A stretch of DNA of 52,319 bases, taken from the NCBI GenBank assembly GCA_012032555.1, contig JAAUSR010000032.1, positions 1-52,319 on the forward strand, given 5' to 3'. Shown here one piece after another: positions 17,118-26,490 of this stretch. A program made the position numbers and the translations under genes. Position 1 is the stretch's first letter. Each line of letters starts with the position of its first letter. The notes under the pieces were generated by a model. That model had not been told where the DNA came from, made no database searches, and saw only the letters and a list, made by a program, of their open reading frames with translations. The DNA is from Thioploca sp. (GTDB lineage Bacteria > Pseudomonadota > Gammaproteobacteria > Beggiatoales > Beggiatoaceae).

Positions 17118-18311
17118 CTACTTAACTCGAAGATTTATCGTCTGATTACCATTAAATACGATTAAACCATTATCTAACCGATAGGCAAAATAACCTTGAT
17201 ATAATCCTGGGGCACCGACTTTACCACCATAAAGGTTGAGCGGTAGCTTTTTGGGTAAGTTGTTAATTCGGCTAAATGCCACTAAATTAGCTAAGTTCCC
17301 ATCCCAAACTTCCGGGCGGTTGTCGCTACTGAACATATAAAATATTTGTTGAGTATTGAAGGGCACAATCGGGTTATGGCTGGCAACAATGATAATATCA
17401 GCACCTTGTCCAAGATGATGGCTATCTACGTTGATAACTCCTTGAACAAAAATAGAATCATTCAGATTAAACACGACTTCCTGATTAAATTCGCCGTCAT
17501 TGACTCTGGTGCCACCATTAAAGCTGGCGGTAGTTTCGACTATCGCACCACTGGCATCGTATGCCATACCAAAGCCTAGACTGGGTAATTGTGGAATCGG
17601 TTCAACAATTTGCACTGGTACCGGCATGCTAATCGTTTCATCCGTTGTCAAGGTAGCCGTAACGAGGTAACTGCCTTCTGTTGGGAGTGCTTCTAACCGC
17701 GTGGTAACTTGCCCATTGATATCTGTAGTCGCTTCGGTTAGAAACAGTTTATCATTACCCAATTCGCCATTCGGATTACGCAAAGTAAACTGAATAACTT
17801 GTCCAGCAACGGGGTTATTAAAAGCATCGGTTAATTTAAAGCGGATATTAGCAGAGCTTTGACCCGCTGGTAGGGTTTGATTACCACCCTCGGTAACGAT
17901 TAATTTAGCGGGTAGACCCGCTACTACCACGACATTGATACCCGTAAATTGAGTGGTATCGGATACTAAAGTAGCCGTGATAGTGTAATTGCCTAACTTA
18001 CTAGTAGGATTAAGGCGAGTAGAAACTAAGCCATCATTATTAGTCGAGGCACTCGAAGTTGACAGACCATTGCTAACCGGATTACCCGCTGGATCAATTA
18101 AGCTAAAATTAACTGCAACACTGGTATTAGGGTTGCCCATAGAATCAGTTACTTTGAAAAAAATATCGGCTGAAGGTGAAGCAGCCGGAACTTGCTGTCC
18201 ACTGCCGGTAGTGACGGTGATAGCCGCATTAACCGGTGCTGCTAATAACAATAATAATCCCCACGAAATGAAAATTCGAAACCAAGCCATTTTATCGTTT
18301 AGGTTCCACAT
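17118..18311 (-). CDS. secreted protein with two Ig-like (Big_1/invasin-type) domains
   Basis: 397 residues. An N-terminal signal peptide ends near APVNA-AITV; the actual start may be the Met at residue 8 (MAWFRIF). Two successive bacterial Ig-like repeats follow (about residues 32-132 and 133-236); each has the pattern G..Q..PA....A.I.FK.TD..GNP.....V.F.L..P.G, ending in a G.Y.ITATL strand. The C-terminal 150 residues are a separate beta-rich region repeated in other secreted proteins of sulfur bacteria (NDSIFVQGVINVD, VWDG, PGLYQGYFAYRLDNG). It may be a surface or extracellular-matrix protein; no enzyme motif is visible. Confidence 0.7.
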   Translation of the reverse strand: MWNLNDKMAWFRIFISWGLLLLLAAPVNAAITVTTGSGQQVPAASPSADIFFKVTDSMGNPNTSVAVNFSLIDPAGNPVSNGLSTSSASTNNDGLVSTRLNPTSKLGNYTITATLVSDTTQFTGINVVVVAGLPAKLIVTEGGNQTLPAGQSSANIRFKLTDAFNNPVAGQVIQFTLRNPNGELGNDKLFLTEATTDINGQVTTRLEALPTEGSYLVTATLTTDETISMPVPVQIVEPIPQLPSLGFGMAYDASGAIVETTASFNGGTRVNDGEFNQEVVFNLNDSIFVQGVINVDSHHLGQGADIIIVASHNPIVPFNTQQIFYMFSSDNRPEVWDGNLANLVAFSRINNLPKKLPLNLYGGKVGAPGLYQGYFAYRLDNGLIVFNGNQTINLRVK

Positions 18312-18447
18312 AATAAGCCTCCGATTAAATTTGAATATCTTGACTACATTTTAAGTCATTCTACCGAAAAATTCTCGATGGCAATAGCGTCAGAATGGGT
18401 TTTATTAAAGTTGGGACAAGAAGAGGGTGAGAAAGTAAACGCGTTGC

Positions 18448-21105
18448 TCAAGCGTATTTAATTGCCGAAGTGACGAGTTGATTCGTTAAACTGAAAAATT
18501 CTACTTGTTCTTTCATGAGATTAGCTTGTTCTTTCAGAAATTGGCTGGCAACGGCTGCTTCTTCCACCAAAGCGGCGTTTTGTTGCGTCACCTGTTCCAT
18601 TTGGGTAATAGTTTTATTCACTTGATGGATACTAGCTGATTGTTCCTGATTAGCCAACGCAATTTGAGCAATCGTATCACTAACGGCTTTTGAAGCGGTG
18701 ACAATTTCTTCCAATGCTTGACCAGATTCATTAACTAATCGACTGCCTTGTACCACTTTAGTCACACTATTTTGGATTAATAACTTGATTTCTTTGGCGG
18801 CGGCGGCACTCCGTTGTGCCAAATTGCGAACTTCAGCCGCTACCACCGCAAAACCTCGTCCTTGTTCACCGGCTCGTGCTGCTTCCACGGCTGCATTTAA
18901 GGCTAATAAATTGGTTTGAAAAGCAATTTCATCAATTACGCCAATAATATCAGCTACTTCGCGACTACTTTGATTAATGGCTTGCATGGCAATAATAGCT
19001 TGATTGACGATTTCGCCCCCAGTTTGTGCATGCGTTTTAGCATTAATAGCTAATTGAGTAACTTGTTTAGTATTATCGGCATTTTGCTGAATAGCACCGG
19101 TCATTTGTTCCATAATCGCAGCGGTTTGTTGTAACGCCGCCGATTGTTCTTCAGTGCGGTGACTTAAATTTAAATTCCCTTGAGAAATTTGTTCGGCAGC
19201 ATTATTAATGCCTGCTGCTGAAGTCTTAATTGCACTTACCACCGTCGTCAATTTTGCAATCGTGATATTGAGATCTTCTTTGAGTTGTGCCAAAGCACCT
19301 TGATAAGAGTGGGTAATAGTTTGGGTCAAATCACCCTGTGATAGTGCCGAGGAGACCTGCATAAGTTCATTTATAATTCTTTGATTACAATTCAAAATTT
19401 TATTAAGTCGTTCACTGAACTCTTTGAAAAAGCCGGCTTTATTTTCGATATTAACCCGTTGGCTAAAATCCCCTTGAGCAGCCGCTTGCACCACGAAATC
19501 AATTTCTTGTTCGGTGTCTACTTCAGCAGTTCGGTCGGTTAATTCGATAACTGTACCTAAGCGTTTCCCTTGAGCATCGATAACCGGATTCATCGTTAAA
19601 TCTAAATGCAATCCGGTTAATTTAATTACACTGCGATAAGTACCACTTAACTTATTAAGTAGCAATTGTTGTTGTTCTGGATTTTGATGAAAGATATCGA
19701 GAGAAGAACCCAGGAGTTTCTTGGCGGAAAATTGAGGTAAATGGTGACGAATCGACGTTTCTATTTTACTAAATAAAGCTTGAACGGCTTCATTGAGGTA
19801 AATGATTTTATAAAAATTATCAATAATTAATAGATTGGCTGAAGTGTTATTCAACGCAAACTGAACTCGCAGTGCTTCTTCCGCAATCCGCTGTTCTTCC
19901 ACAATCCGATCGTGTAATTGTTGTTGCACTGCATTAAACGCCTGAATACGTTGACTTAACTGGGTTTGCATACTATCAAACGCGCTTAATAGTTCTCCCA
20001 TTTCATCTTGACTAAAGCCATCGATGTGATTATTTAAATGACCGGCGGCAATCGCTCGAGAAAGATTAACAACTTTACATAATGGTCGAGTAATCTCAAT
20101 TAAAACTAGGTAAACTAATCCCAAGGCAGCGAAAATAAGCAAACTAGTGATAACCAGAATCGTGTAAAAATCAGTGTAAGCTTGTTGTTGAATTTCTTGG
20201 TATTTAGAAATAAAATCTTGGGCTAATTTATCTTCAATCGTTTTTAACAGATCTATTTTACTTTCTTGCATTTCCAACCAATACACTGGATCAATATTGA
20301 CCTGGATACCATAAATATTGTCGTAAGCAGCTTTCCGCATTTTATTTGTTTCTGCAATGATTTTATTGCCGTTAAATTTTTTCTTCCAAAAATTTTGCTG
20401 TTCTGGCGTAAAATACATTAGCCAATTTCTTTCTAAATTCGCTTGTTGTCGGGTAATTAATTCAATAAATTCTTTAAACTCGTTACCTTGAAAATTGCGT
20501 CGCACAAAAGCTTTACCTAATTTAAATCCTTCTAAACCAGCATATTCTTTAATTTGTAATAAATTGAAATAGGCTAATCCCCGGTTCAATAAATCTTTCT
20601 GATTACCTAAAATAATCATCTTACTGATTAGAACCAGCAGGTTATCGTTAATTTCAACATAAGGGGTAATCATATTGTCTTGTATGACATTTAATTCCTT
20701 CACTTCTTTGCGAATAGCAGTAAGTTGGGTAAGTTGGGTATCCACAGCAGTTAATGGTGCTTGCAATAGAGTATAAACGTCGTGTTGTTCTATGTGTTGG
20801 CTAATGTCACGATATTCCTGCAAAGCGGCGTCAGTTGTGGTGATTTGCTGTTGCAATTCTTCGGTAAAATGTTCACCGTCACTGCGTAAAAACATTCCAT
20901 TTATAGCGCGTTCTCGTTGGAGTTGATGTATCAAATAACTCGCTTTAATAGTCAACTGAGTCAATTGTTGTAATTCATACATTTTCTTAACAATTCTTAA
21001 TTTATCAGTGACTAAAACCCCGGAAAAATAAAGTAATCCGAAAAGGGGTAAAGATAACATCAATAGCAGTTTATATTTAATTTTTAAATTAGTAAATAAA
21101 TACAT
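18448..21105 (-). CDS. methyl-accepting chemotaxis protein with nitrate/nitrite-sensing (NIT) domain and PAS
   Basis: 885 residues. A first transmembrane helix (about 14-30), a long helical periplasmic region that resembles the NIT nitrate/nitrite-sensing domain ([12 protein letters not shown] at residues 58-69 is the hallmark), a second transmembrane helix (about 313-336), HAMP (about 337-390), a PAS-like region (about 415-515), and a cytoplasmic methyl-accepting domain. The signalling tip [21 protein letters not shown] starts at residue 726. No C-terminal CheR-docking pentapeptide is present. It would couple nitrate or nitrite sensing to the CheA/CheW machinery, fitting an organism that respires nitrate. 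The assignment of the ligand is from the family and not proved. Confidence 0.85.
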   Translation of the reverse strand: MYLFTNLKIKYKLLLMLSLPLFGLLYFSGVLVTDKLRIVKKMYELQQLTQLTIKASYLIHQLQRERAINGMFLRSDGEHFTEELQQQITTTDAALQEYRDISQHIEQHDVYTLLQAPLTAVDTQLTQLTAIRKEVKELNVIQDNMITPYVEINDNLLVLISKMIILGNQKDLLNRGLAYFNLLQIKEYAGLEGFKLGKAFVRRNFQGNEFKEFIELITRQQANLERNWLMYFTPEQQNFWKKKFNGNKIIAETNKMRKAAYDNIYGIQVNIDPVYWLEMQESKIDLLKTIEDKLAQDFISKYQEIQQQAYTDFYTILVITSLLIFAALGLVYLVLIEITRPLCKVVNLSRAIAAGHLNNHIDGFSQDEMGELLSAFDSMQTQLSQRIQAFNAVQQQLHDRIVEEQRIAEEALRVQFALNNTSANLLIIDNFYKIIYLNEAVQALFSKIETSIRHHLPQFSAKKLLGSSLDIFHQNPEQQQLLLNKLSGTYRSVIKLTGLHLDLTMNPVIDAQGKRLGTVIELTDRTAEVDTEQEIDFVVQAAAQGDFSQRVNIENKAGFFKEFSERLNKILNCNQRIINELMQVSSALSQGDLTQTITHSYQGALAQLKEDLNITIAKLTTVVSAIKTSAAGINNAAEQISQGNLNLSHRTEEQSAALQQTAAIMEQMTGAIQQNADNTKQVTQLAINAKTHAQTGGEIVNQAIIAMQAINQSSREVADIIGVIDEIAFQTNLLALNAAVEAARAGEQGRGFAVVAAEVRNLAQRSAAAAKEIKLLIQNSVTKVVQGSRLVNESGQALEEIVTASKAVSDTIAQIALANQEQSASIHQVNKTITQMEQVTQQNAALVEEAAVASQFLKEQANLMKEQVEFFSLTNQLVTSAIKYA

Positions 21106-21385
21106 TGAAATACCTTGTCTTTATCAAAACTTCCTCGTGCTATTTCGGGATCGCTATAGATATCTAATAGGTTGATTAATAAATGATATAAATATTATTA
21201 ATCCGTTTAATCTTGTTCCAAAGGGTTTAAATTGGCGAGGGTATCAATCTAGGTCATTAATTAAAAACCTATACATTTTTTATTATAGTATAATAGTTTA
21301 AAAATGTCATATAAAATATATTATACTATTTATTTAGTAGGAACTCCGATCACGGTCAACTCTATATCAATAAAGGAGATATTTT

Positions 21386-22153
21386 ATGGCGAAAATTTTT
21401 GCTCAATGGTGGCAAGTCAGTATAATTATTGTGATTATTAGCAGTACTTCAGCGGTATCTGCGGATGAATTTAATCTAGCCGTTGCGACTAATTTTCACG
21501 ATACGGCTAAGAGATTGGTTAACTTATTCGCAAAACGTACTGGGCATCAAGCCATTATTACCGCCGGTTCTACCGGTAAACTTTATAATCAATTGAAAGA
21601 AAAGAAAGCTTCCTTTGATATCTTTTTATCAGCCGATGTTGAAACACCACAACTAATTGAAAAACAAGGGTTAGGTGTTGATAATACCCGTTTTAGCTAC
21701 GCGATTGGCAAATTAGTGTTATGGAGTCCACAAGAAGGATTGGTAGATGCTAAGGGTGAAATATTACAGCAAGGTAAATTTGAACATCTTTCCATTGCGG
21801 ATCCGCAAGTTGGACCCTATGGCGTTATTGCCCAAGAAGTGATGGCTAATTTAAGTGTTTGGGAAAAACTTCAGTCCAAATTGTTGTTACACGAAAACAT
21901 GACCACAACCTACCAAACGATAAAAAAAGGTGAATCGCAGCTAGGATTTGTGGCTTTATCTATGCTCGATCCAAATCAAAAAATAGTCGGTTCATTTTGG
22001 GTGGTGCCGACGAATTTATATACCCCGATAGAACAGCAAGCAATTTTGCTGCAAGCGGGTAAAAATAACAAGGCTGCTTTAGCTTTTTTAGATTTTCTCA
22101 AAACACCACGAGCACGTAATACGATTGAGTCGTATGGTTATGGCTTACCATAA
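21386..22153 (+). CDS. modA: molybdate-binding periplasmic protein, orphan
   Basis: 255 residues, a periplasmic solute-binding protein of the molybdate type. Signal peptide to about SADE; then FNLAVATNFHDTAKRLVNLFAKRTGHQ, AGSTGKLYNQL (oxyanion-binding loop), FDIFLSADVETPQ, LSIADPQVGPYGVIAQEV and KGESQLGFVALS. A good AAAGGAGA ribosome-binding site precedes the ATG. The usual permease and ATPase genes (modB, modC) are not adjacent. Molybdate could feed nitrate reductase, but a related oxyanion cannot be excluded. Confidence 0.85.
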   Translation: MAKIFAQWWQVSIIIVIISSTSAVSADEFNLAVATNFHDTAKRLVNLFAKRTGHQAIITAGSTGKLYNQLKEKKASFDIFLSADVETPQLIEKQGLGVDNTRFSYAIGKLVLWSPQEGLVDAKGEILQQGKFEHLSIADPQVGPYGVIAQEVMANLSVWEKLQSKLLLHENMTTTYQTIKKGESQLGFVALSMLDPNQKIVGSFWVVPTNLYTPIEQQAILLQAGKNNKAALAFLDFLKTPRARNTIESYGYGLP

Positions 22154-22535
22154 TAAGCGATCGCAGAATCTAGGGAACGTTGAGCGCGTTAATAACGCAC
22201 TTTTAACAAAGTTGACTACACACCGGTCAATCGGTCAAATTTCCATAACCTTCTTTCTTTCTCCACATTAGAGTGAAGTGAAATGAAATATAGCATGGCA
22301 GCTGGGAGACTATGACACCGACATACCTGTCAGACGTCATATTTAATCTGAATATAGCTAGGAGATTTTTCACACATCCATAATAGTTACTCAATTTATT
22401 TTCAATCGTGTTATCTTGGACTCAGTTAGTATTAAACACACTATAAAAATTATTTAGAAATTAATTTAAATTCAATTGATTTAATTCTGCTATAATAAAA
22501 AGTGTATACCAACATTTGGTAGGAATTATAATGTT
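22154..22535. other. intergenic region, 382 bp
   Basis: Between modA and the protease gene, both on the plus strand. A small GCGTTA-A-TAACGC palindrome lies at 22186-22198, just after modA. The rest is AT-rich without a convincing frame; it probably contains the protease promoter. Confidence 0.4.
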
Positions 22536-23786
22536 ATGTTAAAGCAAATTAACTTTTTACGATATGCACTGACCAAAGTAGCTTATCAACTCATAATAGT
22601 TGGAGTATATCTCTATCTATTTTCGCCAGTCGTTTTAGCTAATAGTAGAACTAAGGAGCGTATTTTAACTACTTTACCTAAAGATAGTCATATCCAATAT
22701 TTTTGGTCTGATGAAACCAAATTAAATCAACCAATAGTTGTCAAATTTGACCTAAATACTTCAGATGGACCAGCTGTAGCAACAACAGCAACTTTATTAA
22801 ATAGAGTAACCCGTATGCAAGTTCTTCCAATAGAATCTGTCGAATTCCCTCAGTGGGAAAATCAGTTGGAGGATATTAATTCAGTAGAATTGAATATATC
22901 AGCCGGTATTGAAGAACCTTATCAAATTGGGATAAAGCCCGGTGTACCACCCGATCCACAAGCAGATAGGTTAGCTAAGCGACAATTTAATTCCGTAGGA
23001 TACAACAACGTTCAAGAATCGAATAAAGATAACACGACTTCTACAAAAGATATCCCTTTGGGTATGTCAATGATCTTTACGCGCTATCGAGGTAACTATC
23101 ATCTGGCTATGTGGAGAAATTTACCTTGGAGTGCCGTCGGCAAACTATATTTTTATATTCCAAGTTACGGCGAGTATTTTTACTGTAGTGCGGCAGTGAT
23201 TGGACCACAACAAATTGTTACAGCAGCCCACTGTTTAGCTTCATTTAGTGAAACGAATGCCTTATATTCTGATTTTCATACTCAGGTTGTGTTTGTCCCA
23301 GCAGAACGTTTAGGGTGGGGACCTTATGGTTATTTTCATGGTATTTATTCGCTTATTCCGTTTAATTATATGAAAAATGCAGCTATTTCGGATGACATCG
23401 GTATTGTCGTACTTGATAATAATACGCTTAATTATCCGGTCAGTTACTATACTGGTTATTTAGGATATACCTGGAATCAACCTTATGTGAATCATTTACA
23501 TGCTATCGGCTATGCGGATGAACTCAGTCGCCATTATTCAATGATTTGTGCGGCAGAATCTTTACCTCGAGAAGAAGTCGGCATCAATATATTAGGAATG
23601 GGTTGTGATATGACTTTTGGAAGCAGCGGTGGGCCTTGGATTAAAGATTATAGTCCATATGAATACAGTGGTAATTATATTACCTCAGTTGTTAGTGGAG
23701 GTGTTCCTTGGATTCCTACTTTTTATGGCGCACGTTTCACCAGTAATAATATTGTACCACTTTGTCAAATAGCGGGTTGCCAATAA
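22536..23786 (+). CDS. secreted trypsin-like (S1 family) serine protease
   Basis: 416 residues with an N-terminal hydrophobic segment (about 14-35, signal peptide or anchor), a ~170-residue prodomain-like region without recognisable domain, and a chymotrypsin-fold protease domain. The catalytic triad is visible: His232 in IVTAAHC, Asp287 in SDDIGIVVLD and Ser364 in FGSSGGPW. The spacing and DDIG sequence resemble the glutamyl-endopeptidase / V8-like branch. The substrate is unknown. It is alone, convergent with the lipoprotein gene 23972-24478. Confidence 0.85.
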   Translation: MLKQINFLRYALTKVAYQLIIVGVYLYLFSPVVLANSRTKERILTTLPKDSHIQYFWSDETKLNQPIVVKFDLNTSDGPAVATTATLLNRVTRMQVLPIESVEFPQWENQLEDINSVELNISAGIEEPYQIGIKPGVPPDPQADRLAKRQFNSVGYNNVQESNKDNTTSTKDIPLGMSMIFTRYRGNYHLAMWRNLPWSAVGKLYFYIPSYGEYFYCSAAVIGPQQIVTAAHCLASFSETNALYSDFHTQVVFVPAERLGWGPYGYFHGIYSLIPFNYMKNAAISDDIGIVVLDNNTLNYPVSYYTGYLGYTWNQPYVNHLHAIGYADELSRHYSMICAAESLPREEVGINILGMGCDMTFGSSGGPWIKDYSPYEYSGNYITSVVSGGVPWIPTFYGARFTSNNIVPLCQIAGCQ

Positions 23787-23971
23787 AATAACTTGAATTT
23801 TGAGTTCGACTTAATTTTCAAAGTAATAAGTTGTACCTCCTGACAAATAAGAAGATTTTGAGCGCATTTTGCTACATAAATGTTCCCGGATCGGGACTGT
23901 TCATGACCCGTTGAAGAGTATCTCTATAACTGGAACACACCTCGGAAAGGTTATTGATATTGAATGGATAT

Positions 23972-24478
23972 TTACCAACCCGATGATTCTTTCCGAGAAA
24001 TGACTTCTATCGAACTATTTTGACATCGATACACAAACTCAAAGTGGGGGCCCCTATCGATGCTGATATTAAAAATCACTTTGCCGCTGGCAGTTATTTT
24101 GTACCTAGCACCTTCTAAAGTGCCTATTTGAGCCGAATGGATGTCAAAGGATTGCCAACGACCTTGAGGAGGATGAGGACAAAAAGTTATCTGATTAGGA
24201 GATACAAAGACAGCTTCTTTCCATGGATTATAATAAACGTAGTAAGCTAAAGGCAAAAGAGAACCCTGAAGTTGGGTCAACGTGAAAATCCAGGGATTCC
24301 GCAATTTATCAACCGGTTTACCAAAAGCAGTAACAATATCGGTCCCTTCCTGACTAATAGGAAAACCGACTACCATGAACGGATAATCACTTTGTTCTGT
24401 ACAACTTACATTTAAACTTAAGAGGAACAAAGGTATTAAAAAAATAGCCAGTAGTGATGACTTTTTGCTGAACATCAT
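23972..24478 (-). CDS. unknown lipoprotein
   Basis: 168 residues. The first 26 residues form a lipoprotein signal peptide with the lipobox LNVSC (Cys26), so the mature protein is anchored to a membrane. The remainder is beta-rich with no family I recognise; two cysteines (FCPHP and YRCQN) might form a disulfide. It overlaps the upstream gene (24475) by 4 nt (ATGA), so the pair is translationally coupled. A cytoplasmic protein followed by a coupled lipoprotein is a common layout of effector-immunity pairs; this is only a hypothesis. Confidence 0.55.
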   Translation of the reverse strand: MMFSKKSSLLAIFLIPLFLLSLNVSCTEQSDYPFMVVGFPISQEGTDIVTAFGKPVDKLRNPWIFTLTQLQGSLLPLAYYVYYNPWKEAVFVSPNQITFCPHPPQGRWQSFDIHSAQIGTLEGARYKITASGKVIFNISIDRGPHFEFVYRCQNSSIEVISRKESSGW

Positions 24479-25290
24479 CTTTCTCCGTGGAGACCAGTTT
24501 CAATTATTTCTCTAAACTGCTCAGCGGCATTCTGAATCAAATTCGGAATATCGGTATTGAAAATGGGTTGAACTTCACCAGAAAGAACGCCATCAACCAA
24601 CTTGCGAAAGTGCCTTACATTGTCTATAAAGTTGGAGGAATAAATGAAACTTTTTGTATGCGATTCTATTATATTGATCGCATTAGATTGAAACCGACCA
24701 ACCTGGTCTAATAAACCTAAATCTTGAGCAAAGGTTGTATAGCGGTTACTCATATTAACTTCACCAATGCCTTGATAATAATTAAAAAGTGCCTCAAGTT
24801 CCTGTCCCTCTAACATATGGTGAGCAATATTGTCACCATCTATATCACCGAGTAAATCTGGCATACTAGCCCGAGAACCCACCGGTCCTATTTGTAGATG
24901 GTCTCTTTCTCTAAAACTAGTTAGCACTGCACTACCTAAATCGCCGGCCCAACTAGCATGGGTATCATCAATGATATCGAAACTTTGGGCAATATCTATT
25001 GAGGCGACTACATGACCTAGGTCTATTCCTTCTTGTTTAATCATTTGTTGCACAATTTCACGAAACTTATGTTGAAAGTTCTCTTCTAGTAAGCTCGGAC
25101 CACGATTGAAAGGCATAGCAGCAGACCAAATACCACGGCTATATTCTGGAATCGAACGACGTAATTGTGAAACAATGTCACTCTGACACCAATCGGGGTG
25201 TGCAGTTTCAATAGCTTGAGTAAGTTCTCTCAAGTTCTCTATCGATGGAGAAGGTGAATTAGGTATTTTATATGTTGTAGATGAAGTCAT
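24475..25290 (-). CDS. hypothetical protein, coupled to a lipoprotein gene
   Basis: 271 residues, no signal peptide, no transmembrane segment. I do not recognise a family with certainty. Notable features: an early PDWC motif (Cys35), YSRGIWSAAMPFNRG, and a central acidic/histidine-rich stretch with DIAQSFDIIDDTHASWAGDLGS, then LLGDIDGDNIAHHM, which has the look of an enzyme active-site region (Asp/His/Trp). The C-terminal half is helical. It is cotranscribed with the lipoprotein 23972-24478 by ATGA overlap. No ribosomal or housekeeping neighbour. A secreted peptidoglycan hydrolase or toxin is possible but unproved. Confidence 0.6.
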   Translation of the reverse strand: MTSSTTYKIPNSPSPSIENLRELTQAIETAHPDWCQSDIVSQLRRSIPEYSRGIWSAAMPFNRGPSLLEENFQHKFREIVQQMIKQEGIDLGHVVASIDIAQSFDIIDDTHASWAGDLGSAVLTSFRERDHLQIGPVGSRASMPDLLGDIDGDNIAHHMLEGQELEALFNYYQGIGEVNMSNRYTTFAQDLGLLDQVGRFQSNAINIIESHTKSFIYSSNFIDNVRHFRKLVDGVLSGEVQPIFNTDIPNLIQNAAEQFREIIETGLHGER

Positions 25291-25321
25291 TGAAGTAAAC
25301 TCTCAAGTTTTCTATCGATGG
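25227..25321. repeat. 22-bp direct repeat spanning the start of the 24475-25290 gene
   Basis: CTCTCAAGTTCTCTATCGATGG at 25227-25248 (inside codons ~15-22) recurs with one mismatch at 25300-25321, just upstream of the start codon, with 51 bp between copies. One copy is coding, the other lies in the leader. It may be a leftover of a tandem duplication or a regulatory site; there is no evidence for either. Confidence 0.55.
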
Positions 25322-25378
25322 CAGGTATGATTTGGATTCTTTGTCTTCTGAGTGTTTTCAAACAAATTAGACTTTTCG

Positions 25379-25519
25379 CTATTCTTGCCACTCCTGATGA
25401 ACTGTAGTCTTTTTCTTCTCCACACTAGGAGCATCTAAAACACCTAGTGAATTCAGGTTTATAAGTGGTTTACTTTGGACAGCAACACTTCCTCCATTAA
25501 TCACGATGAAATTGCCCAT
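25379..25519 (-). CDS. possible small ORF, 46 codons
   Basis: ATG at 25519, stop TAG at 25379-25381. The product begins MGNFIVINGGSVAV, a pattern reminiscent of the N-terminus of some PAAR-like or DUF4280-like proteins found with secreted effectors, but it ends after 46 residues. It lies on the same strand and 88 bp upstream of the unknown protein/lipoprotein pair. There is no clear ribosome-binding site. It may be a remnant of a longer gene in the surrounding 25291-25789 region, which has no other convincing frame. Confidence 0.25.
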   Translation of the reverse strand: MGNFIVINGGSVAVQSKPLINLNSLGVLDAPSVEKKKTTVHQEWQE

Positions 25520-25789
25520 TTTTAGACCAATTTGTTAAGAAGTTTTTATAGAGATTTTACTTGCATTGTTGATCTTTGTCGTGTTCAAAGGAGTAGAACC
25601 GTCCGAATTAATCAATAGTATACTTGTCTTCCAGTAATTTAGCTTGGGTGGCGGTAAGGTGTGCCATAAGAACTCGTGGTGCTGAACAAAACCTATAATC
25701 TAAATCAATACTTATTTTACTTGACACGGGAATTAAATCAGCAAAAAATGTTTAAGATAATAAAGTTCTAGCTACTAACGGTTAAATCT

Positions 25790-26482
25790 ATGCCAATACA
25801 ACACATTTTAGTCGTAGAAGATGAAATCGCTATTCGTGAAATGCTACGCTTAGCGCTCAAACGAGCCGGTTTTACCGTTGAGGAAGCCGCTGATGTTAGA
25901 CAGGCTAATGATTTTATTAGTAAGCGTTTACCAGAACTGATTATATTAGATTGGATGTTACCCGGAATAAGCGGTATTGAATTAGCACGCCAACTCAAGA
26001 AGAAAACTCAAACCCAGCAAATTCCAATTATTATGTTAACTGCTCGTGGGGAAGAAGAAGATAAAATTCGCGGTTTGGAAGTGGGTGCTGATGATTATGT
26101 GACCAAGCCCTTTTCACCACGAGAATTAATTGCTCGTATCAAGGCGGTTTTACGCCGGATTTCTACTGAATATGATAATGAAACCTTGGTCGTCAATGAG
26201 TTACAACTCTATCCCGAGGAACATCGTATCATGATTGGTGATCAAGAAGTGACGATGGGACCAACTGAATTTAAATTGTTATATTTTTTTATGCGCCATC
26301 CGGAACGCGTTTATAGTCGTAATCAAGTACTGGATCAAGTATGGGGAAATAACGTTTACATTGAAGAACGCACGGTAGATGTTCATATTCGTCGCCTCCG
26401 CAAAGCACTAGCTTTGTATGGTTATGATCAACTCGTGCAAACTGTTCGTGGGGTGGGTTACCGATTTTCAGCACGTTCCTAA
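25790..26482 (+). CDS. phoB: phosphate regulon response regulator PhoB
   Basis: 230 residues, an OmpR/PhoB-type regulator. Receiver domain with Glu10/Asp11 pocket, phosphoacceptor Asp54 in [10 protein letters not shown], Thr84 and Lys106 (VTKPF). The C-terminal winged-helix domain (about 130-228) has the PhoB-type [22 protein letters not shown] segment and [14 protein letters not shown] recognition helix, followed by VRGVGYRFS. It activates phosphate-starvation genes when phosphorylated by PhoR, 8 bp downstream. No pst operon is adjacent. Confidence 0.93.
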   Translation: MPIQHILVVEDEIAIREMLRLALKRAGFTVEEAADVRQANDFISKRLPELIILDWMLPGISGIELARQLKKKTQTQQIPIIMLTARGEEEDKIRGLEVGADDYVTKPFSPRELIARIKAVLRRISTEYDNETLVVNELQLYPEEHRIMIGDQEVTMGPTEFKLLYFFMRHPERVYSRNQVLDQVWGNNVYIEERTVDVHIRRLRKALALYGYDQLVQTVRGVGYRFSARS

Positions 26483-26490
26483 TTACGCTT

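Noticed and set aside
17346-17579. Plus-strand frame inside the secreted Ig-like protein gene
   Set aside because: Antisense shadow without ribosome-binding site or recognisable sequence.
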